DNA of 64,000 bases. Origin: Rutpela maculata. Taxonomy: Eukaryota > Arthropoda > Insecta > Coleoptera > Cerambycidae. Within the stretch, counting starts at the first letter, position 1. The number at the start of each line of letters is the position of its first letter. The translations under genes and the position numbers were made by a program. Location of the stretch: positions 184,388,301 through 184,452,300 of the forward strand of contig OW386285.2 of the NCBI GenBank assembly GCA_936432065.2, given 5' to 3'. This document shows, in pieces, positions 45,054-62,939 of this stretch. The notes under the pieces are model-generated. The model had not been told where the DNA came from. It saw nothing but the letters and a program-made list of their open reading frames with translations, and searched no databases.

Positions 45054-45743
45054 TTTGGTACACCTATGTACTTTAACGAGATCTGGAACTAGATTATATT
45101 TTCATCTTGTTTCGTCGAAGGGTTGGGGGGTAAATTTGGGGTAAATAGGTAAATCAAGCAGGTAAGAGTCCATAAAATTGGTATTTAGTATATACAAGAG
45201 AAGCTAAGGTTTCAAAAAAATTTTTGGCATTAGCCACCCCCATTACCACCCCCACCCCATTTAAAGGGGATGGAAAAAAATTGTGATTTAGTGTGTGTAC
45301 AAGGATCAGAAACCTCAAAATATTTTTTTACTTCATCCACCCCCACTACCACCCCCTATCACCACCCCCACCCCACTACCGATGTGGAGTATCGTTTTAT
45401 GGGTTTTTGGGATAGAGGATTTCAAATATTATATTATTAAATTTCCGTAAACAATTATTTCCACAACAAAATTTTTTTGTTGTGAGTGACTTGGATAGAA
45501 AATCTGATAGTGATTCCCTTGGCAGCGGTTTTTTTTTATGATTTTGATATTTTAATAATTTAATGATAAGTTTTATTTACCCTTTATTAATACCCACACT
45601 TGACGTTTTAATTTGTAAACAGTTATTACAGCTAATATTATAGACCGGTTTCGAACTTATTATGTTCTCCTCAGTATGCCATAGGTCATGGAACAGACAA
45701 ATGATAGTGGTCAACTTGCTAGTCTTATACAAACTGAATCAAA

Positions 45744-46054
45744 TGAAGTGACGGTGAGAGGTAAACTCTCATATGGTCAAATGCTACTATACGTCGGACA
45801 AATGTCACTGGCGTATAGCGACTTGCTTTTTTGCAAGTACCAAGAGCGGCGACCTCTAGCCTTAGTGGGCTCTACTCACTATTTATGAAATAGGATTTGA
45901 AGGAAACAACTACTCAGCGGGCAAATACCCCGACCTGCATTGAATTACACCTTCAAATCGTGATCAAAAAAGCAAGTCGCTATACGCCAGTGACATTTGT
46001 CCGACGTATAGTAGCATCTGACCATATGAGAGTTTACCTCTCACTGTCATTTCA
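45744..46054 (+). mobile_element. 311-bp MITE with ~90-bp TIRs
   Basis: Left TIR 45744-45834 and right TIR 45966-46054 share GTGAGAGGTAAACTCTCATA and ACGTCGGACAAATGTCACTG. The right-arm copy (about 56055-56282) has lost the outer part of one TIR through the deletion that distinguishes the two arms. Confidence 0.8.
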
Positions 46055-47170
46055 ATCTACGTAACGCATAAATCTATGGTTTTCAATTTTTTTGTCAAAA
46101 GGGTAGTTTTTCACTCCCAAAAACAAAAAGCACACATCAGAAACATAACTTTTGAAGATGAGGGTAAGATAAGCTTAATTACAAATTTTCATCGATGTTA
46201 TCCGAAAGAATTCTGAGGTAATATCCTATTTTTACCGTCAAATACTGGACTAATTATGGTTGTGACAGTGCTGCAACAGTCAAAGTGATACAACATTTTC
46301 TTGCTTTGAAAATGTTGCTAAAGTTGTTGTCATTTGGCAGGTGGAAGAACCAGATTACATCCATTCAGCTGTATATTTTTGGAACTACATATGATAAACT
46401 TGGCTGTACAGTTACCTTTAATAGACATTATTGGATACTAATGCATAATTGGATAATGAATGCATATATACTTATAAAAATTTTAAGACGATTTTGACGA
46501 CGAATCGTGAATAAAATTGCGTGCGGTTTTCACTTTTTCGTTAAATGTGATACTTCTGTATGTTTGACATTTTCTATTTTTACAAAACTATTAATCTAAA
46601 TATAATTTTTTATGTATTTCACCAGAAAATTGTTTCAAACCACTAAATTCTTAAGGTTGTGTCCACTAGAGAATATTACAGCATTTTTTATTATAAAAAT
46701 TAAAGTAAATGGTAATAAATGTAAAAAACATAAACATTGTTCAAAATGGCTGCCCTTCTCAGTTCTCGTTGTGTACAGAAGATATGGCCTCTAATTTACA
46801 TAATAGTTTGCAGTAAATTGGCTGTTAAATGCAGCTGCAAATACCAATCACCAGCCACAAATGTGGAAAATAAGTTTAGCTGTCATTTTTTTAGCTTTAA
46901 GGTATATAGTATAATCAAGAGTCACTACTAGTTGTTCTGGCTGCTATAGAGCAAAAGCTCTACAAGGCATATTGCAGCTGACTATGAATCTAAATAGCAA
47001 TTGCAACGATTTGATTGTTTAATTATGTTACGGCAATAGCAGTAAAAATATTTGGAATAAAACGCTTTGAGATTCCAAATCCAAATTACAGCTAAACGCC
47101 GGTTATCTCTACGTTTTCGCAGAAAAAATTAGTCGTGAAAACTTCATGGTACACACTGTGCTACTAGAGC
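46055..47170. other. Unassigned part of the left arm
   Basis: No domain, TIR or RT homology recognised; short frames (46285-46497, 46612-46794, 46737-46931) are shared with the other arm but show no sign of being coding. Confidence 0.45.
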
Positions 47171-48004
47171 GGGTGTCCCACTTAAAATTCCCGGCGCCAT
47201 TTTCTCGATAACCAAAGGCGATATTTCAATTCTGTAGAAGTAATCCACTAGAATATATAAATGACATTTTTGAGTAAAAATGGTAATTTTACACATTGAT
47301 ATACACATAGATGGCGTTGCGATGCAAAGAAATTGTTCGATACTAGGAATGATGAAATGATGTGCATGAGATGGAGAATTATATTTTGAGCAACTCTTTT
47401 AATACAAAAATTTTCGAAAAATCACTGCTTTTCGAGATACTTGAACTTCAATGTAATTTTTCAAGTAAAAAAAATCGCATTTTTTTTTCGTATGTCTACA
47501 ATTTACAGTGCAGAAATGTTAAAATCTTTAATTTCCAAATAGCAGTTGCAGCCCCACCTTTGTTTTACTTGAAAAAAAAAGTTACTTTGCGTTTTGAAAT
47601 AAACGTTTCATCACCATCTAAATCAGCCTGATTCACTATGAAAAATGTTCCAAAGGACTTATCGTCTAAAATGTATTTTAAAAAAGTTATGACTATTTTT
47701 ATATTTAAAAAAATTAGGTTGAAGGAAAAGACATCTCGAGAACCAGTGATTTTTCGAAAATTTTTCGTACCATAAAAGTTGCTCAGAATGTAATGCTCCA
47801 TCATTTGCACCTCATTTCTACGTTCCTAGAATCAAATAATTTCTTTGCGTCGCAACGCCATCTATACATACCTCAATTTGTAAAATGACCGTTTTTATTC
47901 AAAACTGATATCATGTATACATTCTAGTGAACACCTTTTACAGAAATCAAATATCTCTTTTATTTATCGAGAAAATGGCACCAGGGGTTTTAAGTGGGAC
48001 ACCC
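47171..48004 (+). mobile_element. 834-bp foldback element, GGGTGTCCCACTT ends
   Basis: Termini GGGTGTCCCACTTAAAA and its inverse. The halves are imperfect inverted copies along nearly the whole length (GATGGCGTTGCGATGCAAAG near 47311 against CTTTGCGTCGCAACGCCATC near 47844). No transposase. A similar terminus is common in insect MITEs. The right-arm copy is 54099-54932. Confidence 0.8.
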
Positions 48005-48050
48005 TGTGTATTAGATTATAAATGGAGATAAATAGGTGAAGCAAGTGAGT

Positions 48051-48590
48051 AAGAGTCCAAAAAATTAAAATTGAGTGTATGTATGAGAAGTCTAGGTCTC
48101 AAATATAGTGGGGGTGGCTGATTAAAAAAAAAATGAAACCTTGACTTCTCGTACGCATACTAAATCCCAATTTTATAGAATCTTGCTTGCTTGCTTTATC
48201 CATTTATCCACATTTACTCCCAAACCCTTCATCGCAATAAGATCAAAATATAATCTGGTTCCAGATCTCGTTATACCTTTCAAGTCAATATCAGAAACCG
48301 TTCCAGAGTAATCGCACAGAAAAGGTACAGACACATTTTTTTGCTCAAACTTAAAATCTCGACGTTTTATATGTATATCGTTACGTAATCATTTAGCTAG
48401 TGCACCAAATGAGATGATATTCAAAGCAAGTTATAATTTTATTATTATCTCTATTCTCTGTTTTTTATTTATATGTTCAGAGAACGAATCACATCTCCGG
48501 ATAATTCTCCTATATTTTCGAAAAAGTCTTCCTCTTGAGGTAAATGTGTTGAGGTAGTCCCATCTTGGTTTATAATTTTGGTTGACCATG
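48051..48590 (-). repeat. Degenerate family A copy present only in the left arm
   Basis: Holds inverted family A landmarks (CTGGTTCCAGATCTCGTTA, AAACCGTTCCAGAGTAATCG, CTCAAACTTAAAATCTCGAC) to about 48365, then unassigned sequence. It is absent from the right arm, where GACTCTTAC at 54043 is joined directly to CATGCTTAAC sequence. Confidence 0.65.
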
Positions 48591-48796
48591 CTTAACATTC
48601 TGTCACTTCTAAAAGTATTGCAAGTGTCACAGGTACACAAAATATTAACTGAATATTATTATACATACATGCAAACTGGTAATTCAACTGATAATGAAAA
48701 CATATTGTGAATAATCAGTATATGCTATACTAGTATCTGATTCTTACCTGGATTGCATTTTAAGGAAAAATACCAAATTATCAATTATTATAAATA

Positions 48797-49195
48797 CTGC
48801 CGAAGTTAATTTTTAATTTACACTCTCGCCAAGAAATAACTGTTATTCTGTATTTTCAAATAAGAAGAATATCTACAAGTAAATAATGCATTTTCAACTA
48901 TATACAATTGGCAACGTCGTCGGAGGCGAACACAATTCTTAGGCATGTCGTAATTATACAAATGGAGTCGAAATTGTATTTTAGACATTGGGATGCGAAA
49001 GATTGTGTTTGACTGGATAAAATTTGTATAAAATGTCTATGAGAAATCCTTTACCCCTCTGGGTTGCTCATCATAAATATGTCATAAGAATACAATATAA
49101 ATGGTTAAAATTTATCTAGCCGTTTTCGTTATGGCGGAGTCCTGGGCGCCTTATACGTTCGTGGAGGCGAAGATGATAACTAGGCACGTATATAT
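48797..49195. other. Unassigned spacer sequence
   Basis: Contains two related about 36-bp blocks (near 48914 and 49160: GGAGGCGAA ... TAGGCA) in direct orientation. No gene. Ends in a short (TA)n/(CA)n run at 49190-49216. Confidence 0.45.
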
Positions 49196-49212
49196 ATATA
49201 TATATATACACA

Positions 49213-50033
49213 CACACATATATGAAAAATACTAGGTTCACGGGTTGAACCGCGTCTGAGATTATTGGAGTCTCGACGTTTCGGCTCCCATTTTGGAGCC
49301 ATTTTCAAGAGAAAAGGAAGAAGATAATATGAAGGTATATAGGAAGTCTAGGAAGGGTAAGGAATGGTTCGTCTCTAAGATCTCAATCTCAGTTCTTAGA
49401 GAGAACTGACGAGTTGTGGGTTGAGGTGAGGTATTTCTAGTGGGATTGATGGGTGTGGTGAGCACTGGTGCGGAACGGTTGCGCGTGGTAGGAGGGTCGC
49501 TGTGTGGTGTTAGTGAGGGTTGTGTAGTTAATGGAGATATTAGTGATTTCCAAGCAGTTGGCAGTCGAAGACTGTCGTCCCTTTTGTTTAAGCAATTAGG
49601 ACGCTTCTCGATTTCAATTGCAGTCAGAAATACTGACCCTACCTCATCCCTAGCACAACACCGTCTCCAGACTGGACATAACATAGACTTTGACAACACA
49701 AAAAGAGTAGCACCTGTATATTTCCGAAAAACACGAACGATCCGCGAAGCAATTGAAATCGACCCACAACTCGTCAGTTCTCTCTAAGAACTGAGATTGA
49801 GATCTTAGAGACGAACTAAGGTTCGACCTGGGGAGTAGGCAGATTGAGGCCCCGGACTCGAACCATTCCTTACCCTTCCTAGACTTCCTATATACCTTCA
49901 TATTATCTTCTTCCTTTTCTCTTGAAAATGGCTCCAAAATGGGAGCCGAAACGTCGAGACTCCAATAATCTCAGACGCGGTTCAACCCGTGAACCTAGTA
50001 TTTTTCATACAGACAACCGCGGAAACCTATCCT
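49213..50033. repeat. Penelope-like element end copy, palindromic
   Basis: An inverted copy of the Penelope-like 3' region (49213-49618) is joined to a direct copy (49619-50033) starting in the GIY-YIG coding end. Both arms have internal deletions compared with 52605-53690. This corresponds to the long-terminal-repeat-like flanks typical of Penelope elements. Confidence 0.8.
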
Positions 50034-50035
50034 AG

Positions 50036-52275
50036 CATTTAATTCTCCTCTACGGGGAGGAAATTTACTCTCTCACCAAAACCTATAGTAAACTTCTTAT
50101 CCGCAAATCCAAACTTCTTTGTGATCTTACTTTCCTAAAAGCCTGTCGTCAACATCAGGTCATTCCAAAATCCTTACAACTTAAACATCACACTAAATCC
50201 CGCTCCATTTCCAGAATTCTAGGTAAAGCAAACTCTGCTCTACTTAGAAACTCCATACATAACACAAGACATAACCTCAACACCACCAACACGTTGATAT
50301 ATAAAACCTACTCTCAGATCCACACTTCTTTCATTCATCCATTACTTTGGGATACATTTGACCGACTATCTAACGATACAGCACAACACATTGCAAAACA
50401 AAAGACTATCACACAAAAACAAAAACTTTCACAACTCATCACTAACCAGAAACCACACTCCAATCCAATAGATCCCAACAATGTAGTCCATAACTTTTCC
50501 GACTTTTCCATCAGTGACCCAGCTCTTCAAGCTTTAGCTAAAGGTTTTAACTTTGCTATTTCTCCCAACTCCATCCCAACTGAGGCTATTATTTCCCAAA
50601 TCGAAAACTCTATATCCCACCTTCCAGACAATCAAGCTGAAGAAACCAGACACGACATTTCCAGAATACTCCGAACAGCCAAACCTCCCAAATCCAACCT
50701 ACCCTTACGAGAAAGACTAGCCCTAAAAGACTTACATAACAATGACGAACTTATTATCCTACCAGCAGACAAAAGTAACGCCACTGTCATCCTCAATACC
50801 TCTGACTACCTACAAAAAATGAACGACCTAGTAACAAGTACTGACTACAAACAAATTCAACGCGACCCCACCACCTATCTAGAAAATAAAACCAAAACAA
50901 TCATCAATAACTCTCACCTCCATCCAGATATCGGCAAACCCTTAATTCCTCGAGAAAAATCTTCTCGAATTCCTAGAATCTACGGGCTTCCTAAAATTCA
51001 TAAACCCAACATTCCTTTAAGACCTATTGTTAGTGCCTTTCGGTCCCCAACCCACAAACTGGCTGGACACTTAGCTAGCACCCTTCAACCTATCGCCGAA
51101 AAGGCGTCATCCTATGTCAAAAACTCCGCTCACTTTATCGACCTCCTGCAACAATATCCTATTTCGCAGAATGAGATATATTAGTCAGTTTCGACTCACG
51201 AATATCCCACTCTCTGAAGTCCTAGATATCCTCAAAACCAAACAGGACATTTCTCCCAGTATCATATCCCTCCTAAAACATTGTTTGTCAAACACCTATT
51301 TTCTCTTCCAAAATAAATTCTATAAACAAATAAGTGGAGCCCCTATGGGATCACCTCTATCCCCCATCATAGCCAATATCTTCATGGACAACTTCGAAAC
51401 TCAAGCCCTTAACACTTCCAACCTGAAACCTACTTGTTGGTTAAGATACGTTGATGACACCTTCGTCATCTGGCCGCACGGTAGGGATTCCCTAAATACT
51501 TTCTTGTCCCACTTAAACGACATCCATCCCAAAATACAGTTCACCATGGAAGTGGAGAATAATTCGTCCCTACCTTTCCTAGATGTCCTTATCACTAAAA
51601 ATAACACACACCAATTCTCTTACTCTGTTTACCGAAAACCAACCCACACAAACCGTTACTTAAATGCAAATTCCCATCATCATCCCTCACAAATAAATTC
51701 GGTCGTCAACACTCAGACTAACTGACAGCCATAACAGACAAACTGAATTGCACACATTAGAACACGCACTCCTACAAAACGGTTATGACAGAAACCATAT
51801 AAGACGGACTATAAATAAAGCACAGAACCCACCCCAAACACAACATCCGGAAACATCCCCACCTGAACAACACAAAGCCTTCCTACCTTACATCAAAGGT
51901 GTCACAGACCGAATCTCCAAAGTCTTAAAAACAAACAACATAAAAACAATATTCACAACACAACAGACTATTTCCAACCTTATAAAGTCCCCAAAAGACC
52001 AAGTGCCTAATGACTCCCATAGCGTTTACAAAATACCTTGCTCCGACTGTCCCCAAACTTACATTGGACAAACAAACAGACGCATTAACAACAGGGTATA
52101 CGAACATCGCCTAGCAGTCAGAAATTCTGACCCTACCTCATCCCTAGCACAACACCGTCTCCAGACTGGACATAACATAGACTTTGACAACACAAAAACA
52201 ATAGCACCTGTATATTTCCGAAAACACGAACGATCCGCGAAGCAATTGATATCGAGAAGCGTCCTAATTGCTTAA
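50036..52275 (+). pseudogene. Penelope-like ORF: reverse transcriptase and GIY-YIG endonuclease
   Basis: Open from 50036 (after a TAG) without an early Met. The N-terminal domain, an ILPADKSNATVIL block, RIYGLPKIHKP and RPIVSAFRSPTHKLA are followed by a break near 51165-51200 that damages motif A (VSFD). The second frame has SGAPMGSPLSPIIANIFM (motif B), LRYVDDTFVIW (motif C) and SLPFLDVLI. A further shift near 51715 leads to the GIY-YIG domain (VYKIPC, TYIGQTNRRI, YEHR). A one-base loss in an A run near 52223 ends it early compared with the palindromic copies. Family assignment is firm; the copy is inactive. Confidence 0.9.
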
Positions 52276-52555
52276 ACAAAAGGGACGACAGTCTTCGACT
52301 TCCAACTGCTTGGAAATCACTAATATCTCCACTAACTACACAACCCTCACTAAAACCACACCCATCAATCCTACTATAAATACCTCACCTCAACCCACAA
52401 CTCGTCAGTTCTCTCTAAGAACTGAGATTGAGATCTTAGAGACGAATCAAGATTCGACCTGGGGAGTAGGCAGATTGAGGCCCCGGACTCGAACCATTCC
52501 TTACCCTTCCTAGACTTCCTATATACCTTCATATTATCTTCTTCCTTTTCTCTTG

Positions 52556-52556
<1 letters not shown>
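52276..52556 (+). other. 3' end of the Penelope-like element
   Basis: The end of the natural reading frame and 3' UTR, closing with TCTTCCTTTTCTCTTGAAA before a (TA)n run. Longer copies continue here with the GGCTCC hairpin, which this copy lacks. Confidence 0.75.

Positions 52557-52604
<48 letters not shown>
52557..52604. repeat. (TA)n microsatellite
   Basis: About 23 TA units joining the Penelope-like 3' end to the inverted end copy. Confidence 0.95.
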
Positions 52605-56975
<4,371 letters not shown>

Positions 56976-56985
<10 letters not shown>

Positions 56986-57175
56986 TATGAAGACTTCCTA
57001 TATACCTTCATATTATCTTCTTCCTTTTCTCTTGAAAATGGCTCCAAAATGGGAGCCGAAACGTCGAGACTCCAATTATCTCAGACACGGTTCAACCCGT
57101 GAACCTAGTATTTTTCATACAGACAACCGCGGAAACCTATCCGAGCATACATATATATGTATATATATATATATA
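56976..57175 (+). repeat. Penelope-like 3' end fragment
   Basis: A short inverted piece (GAAGGAAGATAATATGAAG) then the direct 3' end with the GGCTCC hairpin and GAAACGTC, ending ACCTATCCGAGCATA and (TA)n. Truncated, with no coding sequence. Confidence 0.8.
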
Positions 57176-58053
<878 letters not shown>

Positions 58054-58064
58054 TCCCCCTTAAT
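58054..58064 (-). promoter_or_regulatory. Polypurine tract
   Basis: Minus-strand TTAAGGGGGA directly upstream of the LTR. Confidence 0.8.
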
Positions 58065-58288
58065 AAAAAAGTTGATGTTATGCAGCAACTTTTGAAAGTC
58101 GTTAAATGAATATAATGCAAAATAAATTGAAACAATGTTGAATGAATACAAAGCAAAATAATAAAATACATAAAAGTTTAAATTGGTAAATGATAATAAT
58201 AATAAGCGAGTAGTACATTACATAAATGTGATAATAAAATACAATGGTCTAAATTAATAGACAAGGGTAAAACTCCACATATGAAAGT

Positions 58289-59142
58289 CTATGTTAACTC
58301 GATGTCCTCTTCTTCTTGAGGTTTAATACCGGGTCGCTTTCTTGGAGGGATCAGTCTAGGAAATTTGGTAAAAACTCTGCTTCGCTCTGAAGGAGGTGAA
58401 GGAGGGTTGTCCGTTTTGGGTTGGATTCGCAATGCTCCACATCTTCTGCATTTACAAGTTATGTAAAGTAGAACTAATAGAATGATGAGAGTGATTATGA
58501 AATATGTGAACCAAGATACGTGTTTGGTCACAAAAGGCTCGTTTATGAGGTCATCCAGGTCTTTGGAATATTGGTCCAATTTGGTTTTTGCAATATCTAG
58601 ATCTTCTACGTCGAGACTGTTTAATTTGAGTGGTTTTAATTTTGGAATTTCGATTTTGTCGGGCATGTGATTACAGCATTCAAAAGGAATTTGGATAGGA
58701 TGTGAATTGTCCTTAATTATTAATACAATTAGTATAGTACTGGCCATCTTCAGCATCTAGATTACCAGTTATGGATTTGAATATTGTACCGGTACCGTTA
58801 AGTATTCCTCGTTTATATCTTTTTGTATCTGAAATGATTTCGTCAAATTTCGTTTTTATAGAGTTGGATATTTGTGTCAAAAGGTTAAAGTCTGTTTTAA
58901 TTTCACTCGTAAAAATAATTGACTTATGATCACCGTTATTCAGAGTGTACAAGATTTTGTCTAAAATATTTTGATTTTTGTCAAAAGCTAGTTTGAGGGA
59001 TGAAATGTTTTTATGCACTAGCAGAGTCCATTTGTCATTTGTCACCTCGATGTCCGTGTCTTGGTGGTAGTATACACCAACAGTATTATTGATCGGGGTA
59101 ATTTTGTATTGACAGAGTGCTGATCCGAACAGCAGGAGAAAC
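58289..59142 (-). pseudogene. env: env remnant with a large internal deletion
   Basis: The minus strand has a hydrophobic signal-like segment (FLLLFGSALC) just after a splice acceptor, the N-terminal subunit, a furin-like RYKR site, and the start of the fusion-peptide region (GILNGTGTIFKS) shared by errantivirus Env and baculovirus F proteins. Soon after, near 58720-58760, the frame shifts and the sequence jumps to the C-terminal stem, a transmembrane helix (near 58475-58545), a CKCRRC motif and a Pro/Arg-rich tail ending at 58289. Most of the ectodomain is missing, so no functional envelope can be made. Confidence 0.8.
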
Positions 59143-59160
59143 CTGAAAATAAATTTAATT
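59142..59160 (-). promoter_or_regulatory. Probable env splice acceptor overlapping the pol stop
   Basis: Minus-strand AATTAAATTTATTTTCAG|G: the pol TAA (59157-59155) lies in the pyrimidine-rich stretch, and the coding of env opens at the G at 59142. Errantiviruses express env from a spliced RNA, so this arrangement fits. Confidence 0.65.
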
Positions 59161-62100
59161 TTCAGTATATGGTTTCATTCTATCATAATTTACTTTAGTT
59201 TCTTGTTTTGTTTCGAGATTTAATAAAGTAGCAGAATTTTGAAAAATTTCTTTTATTTTAAAGGGACCGTTAAATTTGTTTTGTAGTTTGTTCTTAATTT
59301 GTGATTCTTTTACATAAACTAAGCCACCTATTTTGTATTCAGGTCGTTTTGGGGAACATTTCGGTCGAAGCGAACTTTTGCTTTCTCTTTTTGAGATTGT
59401 GTTCGACTACGGCCTATTTTATAGTAGTGGGATATTCTGTTGTTTAAATCTTTAACGTATTTGGTTATTAACTCTTTTTGGTTATATAAAGTTTCAGGTG
59501 GTCTGTTAGACGTATGACCAAAGATAAGTTCATATGGGGTGAAACCATGTGTTTTATTTACCGAATTGTTATAACATATTACTGCATATGGTAAAATCGT
59601 GAACGGATGTTCGTTCGGGTTTTCAGTTTTATGAATTCTTATCATTTCAGCTAAGGTAGCATGAAATCTTTCTATTGATCCGTTCGATTGGGGATGTCCT
59701 ACGCTTGAATAAGTTAATTTTATGTCGTAGAGGGTACAAAGATCTTTAAGCAAGCGGTTGTCAAATTCGCCACCGTAATCGCAATGGATTCTTAGCGGGG
59801 TACCGTAATGTTGAAAGTATAACAACAAGGTATTTACGACGGATTTTGCGGATTTGTCCGGAACTGCATAGGCTTGTGTGAATTTAGTTAACTCATCGCG
59901 AATAGTTAACGCGTAATTTCGAGTTGGGAATTCAAACAAATCGATATTAATTCTTTCGAATGGTGTTCTTGGGGTTTCTGTGACTACAAGAGGGTTATTA
60001 AGGTTTTTTCGGCATACTTTAGTCTTGGCAAGTTTCGCAATTTTTTATAAAATTTTCAACGTCTTTAGTTAGACCTTGCCAAGTGTATTTTTCTCTAATT
60101 CTTCGATTCGTTTCATTTATTCTGCGGTGTAGATTATTTTTACCAAAATGATTTTGCTCCAATATAATTGGAATTTCATCTTCGTCGGCAGTTCTGACGA
60201 TATCTTGACAAATTACTACTTTTAAGTCTTTTTCCGCAAAAATGAATGATAAAATTTCAAGTATGTGGAGGTCTAAATTATTTTCGACAAAGTATGTCTT
60301 AGAAAGATCCAAAACATCTTGATTTTTAAATAATACCAAAAATAGATGTTCAATTACAGATTCGATATCAAAAGGTAGAGAGATGATAAAATATCTCCTA
60401 TGTCTGACTGTTTTGCTCGATACAATATTGATTTTATTGTTATGAAATTCGGGGTTTTCTTCGAATATGTCCTCGATAATTTTGTGATGTAGATCTTGTA
60501 AGTTGTTTTGTTGGAAAAAGGTTATATCTTTATGTTCTCGGTATAAGAGTTGTTTGTTTGAGGCTTTGATTTTTGAATAGTCTATTAAAAATGTTGTTTT
60601 ATATAGGTTGGTGAAAGTTTCAAATTCTCGGGAAATTTGTTCGTTACTGATTTCGTTGTTATCGTCTGGGTTTTCGTCGTCGTCTGACTCTTCGTCATTC
60701 GCGGCTAGAACCTTTGAATAGAATTTGGAACAATCGGAAAAATGATTAATTTTGATTCTGGAAAGTGCGTCCGCGTTCTTATTGATTTTGCCAGGTTTAT
60801 AAATTATTTCGTAGTCGTACTCTTCTAGTTTGAGTCGCCAACGGGCAAGTCTACTTCCTGGGTCTTTTATAGAGAATAACCAGGTGAGTGGTCTGTGGTC
60901 GGTTACAAGCTTGAACTTTCTACCGTACAGATATGGTCTAAAGTGCTTTACACTCCATACTATCGATAAAAGCTCGCGTTCAATCGTTGAATACTTAGTT
61001 TCTGCACTGCACAAGGTTCTAGAAGCATAGGCAATAGGTAAATCTTTGCCAATAGGCCCCTGGCTCAGCACTGAGCCGACAGCAAATGCGCTCGCATCAG
61101 TGGTTAGAACGAAAGGCTCATCAAAATTAGGGTAAATTAATATCGGAGTTGTTGTTAATGTTTGTTTCAAATTTTGAAAAGAATTTACAGAATCATTGTC
61201 GAAGAGAAATGGTATGTCTTTTTGTAGTAGTTTTGTTAGGGGCTTGGTTATCTTGGACAATATAGGGATAAAGCGCCTATAATATCCGGCTAAGCCTAGA
61301 AATGATTTAATTTCTTTTGGATTTTTCGGTTGAAGAAAATTTAGAATAGCGTCAACTTTCGAAGGGTTTGGTTTTACGCCGTCTTTTGTAATGAGATGTC
61401 CTAAATAAGCGACTTCTTGCGGAGAAACTCGCATTTGTCTGGTTGAATTTTGAGGTTGGCTTTTTGAAGGCGTTTAAAAACTTCAGTTAGACGGGAAATG
61501 TGTTCGTGAATTGTAGGGGAGTAAAAAATAATATCGTCCATGTAGACGAGACATCGTTCATTTTGAATACCTAACAGGATGTTATCCATAACTCTTTGAA
61601 AAGTTGATGGAGGGTTTTTGAGTCCAAATGGCATTCGCACGAATTCATAATGACCGTTCTCAACTGTGAAAGCAGTCTTTTGAATGTCTGCGGGATTAAT
61701 TTCAATTTGGTGAAAACCAGAAGCCAAGTCTAAGGTTGTGAAGTATTGGCATTTGCCAAGTTGGTCTAAAAGATCGGAAATGTTGGGCAGAGGATTTGTC
61801 ACCAATTGTAACCTCGTTGAGTTTGCGGTAGTCGACTACAACGCGCCATTTCTGTTTACCAGAAGCGTCCAGTTTTTTGGGAACTACCCAGACAGGAGAG
61901 GACCAAGGTGAGATTGAAGGTTGAATAATACCTTGACTTAACATTTTCGATACTTGGGACTTAACTTCTTCTTTATGGACCTGATGATATCGATACGATT
62001 TAGTGAATATCGGTCGGGAATTTTCGGTGTCAATAGGGTGTTTGATTTCATTGGTAAAGGTCATATTGTCTTCTTCCAAATAGAATATATCTTGAAAGTC

Positions 62101-62939
62101 TAAACAAAGCTGCGTTACTATTTCGGCCTCTTCTTCGTTTAGATGATCCAAGCGCAATTCGTTCCTGATTTCAAAGGATCTGTCTGTCTGTAAGTGGTCA
62201 GAATTTTGAGTATTCAAATTAAAAATTGATTTGAATTTTTGTACTGGTTCTAGGTTAAGGTTTGAAAAGTTTATGGTTTTTGGGATCGCGTTTGCATTTA
62301 TTATTGAAGTTAAAAATTCTCCATTGTGATCGATTTTGACAATTGCATTTGGTAAGCGTACTTTCTCGTTTTCCTGGGCTAACAGTATAGCCTCGGTATT
62401 TCGCAGGTTGCATTTTAGTTTACAGATTTTTTCCATGCGAGGTTCGATAGAAACTAAATTTTTGATGTTGCTTAAATTTGGATTTTGGTTTTTGATGTTA
62501 GAGTTACTAGGTGGTTGTACAGGTAAATTTACTGTAGTTTCTTCAGTGACTTTAAATAATGGTACGGTTTTAAAATTTGTGACTAGTTGTTTATTTTTAA
62601 AGTCTACTTTGCATTCGTAATGTTCTAGGAAGTCTGCGCCTAATAATCCATCAAAATCTATATCTAGATTATAAATATAAACTTTGTGTGACTCATCTGA
62701 AAAGGGGATGAGAACAGATTCGTTGATATAAATTTTTTGATCAGTGATACCCTGTATGATTACATTTTCAGGAGATCTACGTCTGTAATTTTCAGCTGTT
62801 TTAGGTTTAAAAATTGATATACCTGCGCCTGTGTCAATTAGAATTTTAAATTTACCAGTTGCTTCCTTCATATAGTAAAGGTTCTTTGAATTTACAGTTA
62901 ATAGGGTACGGGAAAGCGTATTTACATGAACGTCTGTTC
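59155..62939 (-). pseudogene. pol: Errantivirus-type pol, frameshifted
   Basis: Minus frame segments: protease (ILIDTGAGIS near 62840) to early RT (KWRVVVDYRKLNEVT); RT core with VYMDDIIFYS near 61540; RNase H (TDASAFAVGSVLS, TDHRPLTWLF); integrase HHCC (NHFGKNNLHRR ... CETCQD), DDE core (INIDLFEFPT, HCDYGGEFDN, GHPQSNGSIERFH) and a GPF module (NKFNGPFKIKEI), ending at the TAA at 59155. Shifts near 61800, 61430, 60015 and 59345 break it. Catalytic residues remain, but the frame is lost. Confidence 0.85.

Larger units (their letters stand above)
43589..45540 (+). repeat. Family A copy, split by a Spy-like insertion
   Basis: Family A from its ACTTCCACGTCCAG terminus to GACTTGAAA (43589-43772), resuming as TTTGGTACACC at 45054 and continuing to about 45540. 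Compared with copy 1 (GACTTGAAATTTGGTACAC at 26389) no base is gained or lost at the break. Confidence 0.85.
44873..48796 (+). repeat. Left arm of a large inverted duplication
   Basis: Matches the reverse complement of 53849-56985 closely. The left arm has two blocks missing on the right: about 45566-45825 and about 48051-48590. Its outer edge is CTTCGTCTCGTGCC inside the Spy-like element; its inner edge is near 48796. Contents: the Spy-like end, family A, a MITE, an unassigned 1.1 kb, and a GGGTGTCCC foldback element. Confidence 0.9.

Noticed and set aside
44883..45092. Transposase in the Spy-like element
   Set aside because: The frame is 69 codons, covers the TIR, and has no DDE-like motif; the element is too short and AT-rich to code.
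46612..47631. Shared frames in the two inverted arms as conserved genes
   Set aside because: Conservation follows from recent duplication of the DNA; the frames lie in foldback or unassigned repeat sequence with no domain.
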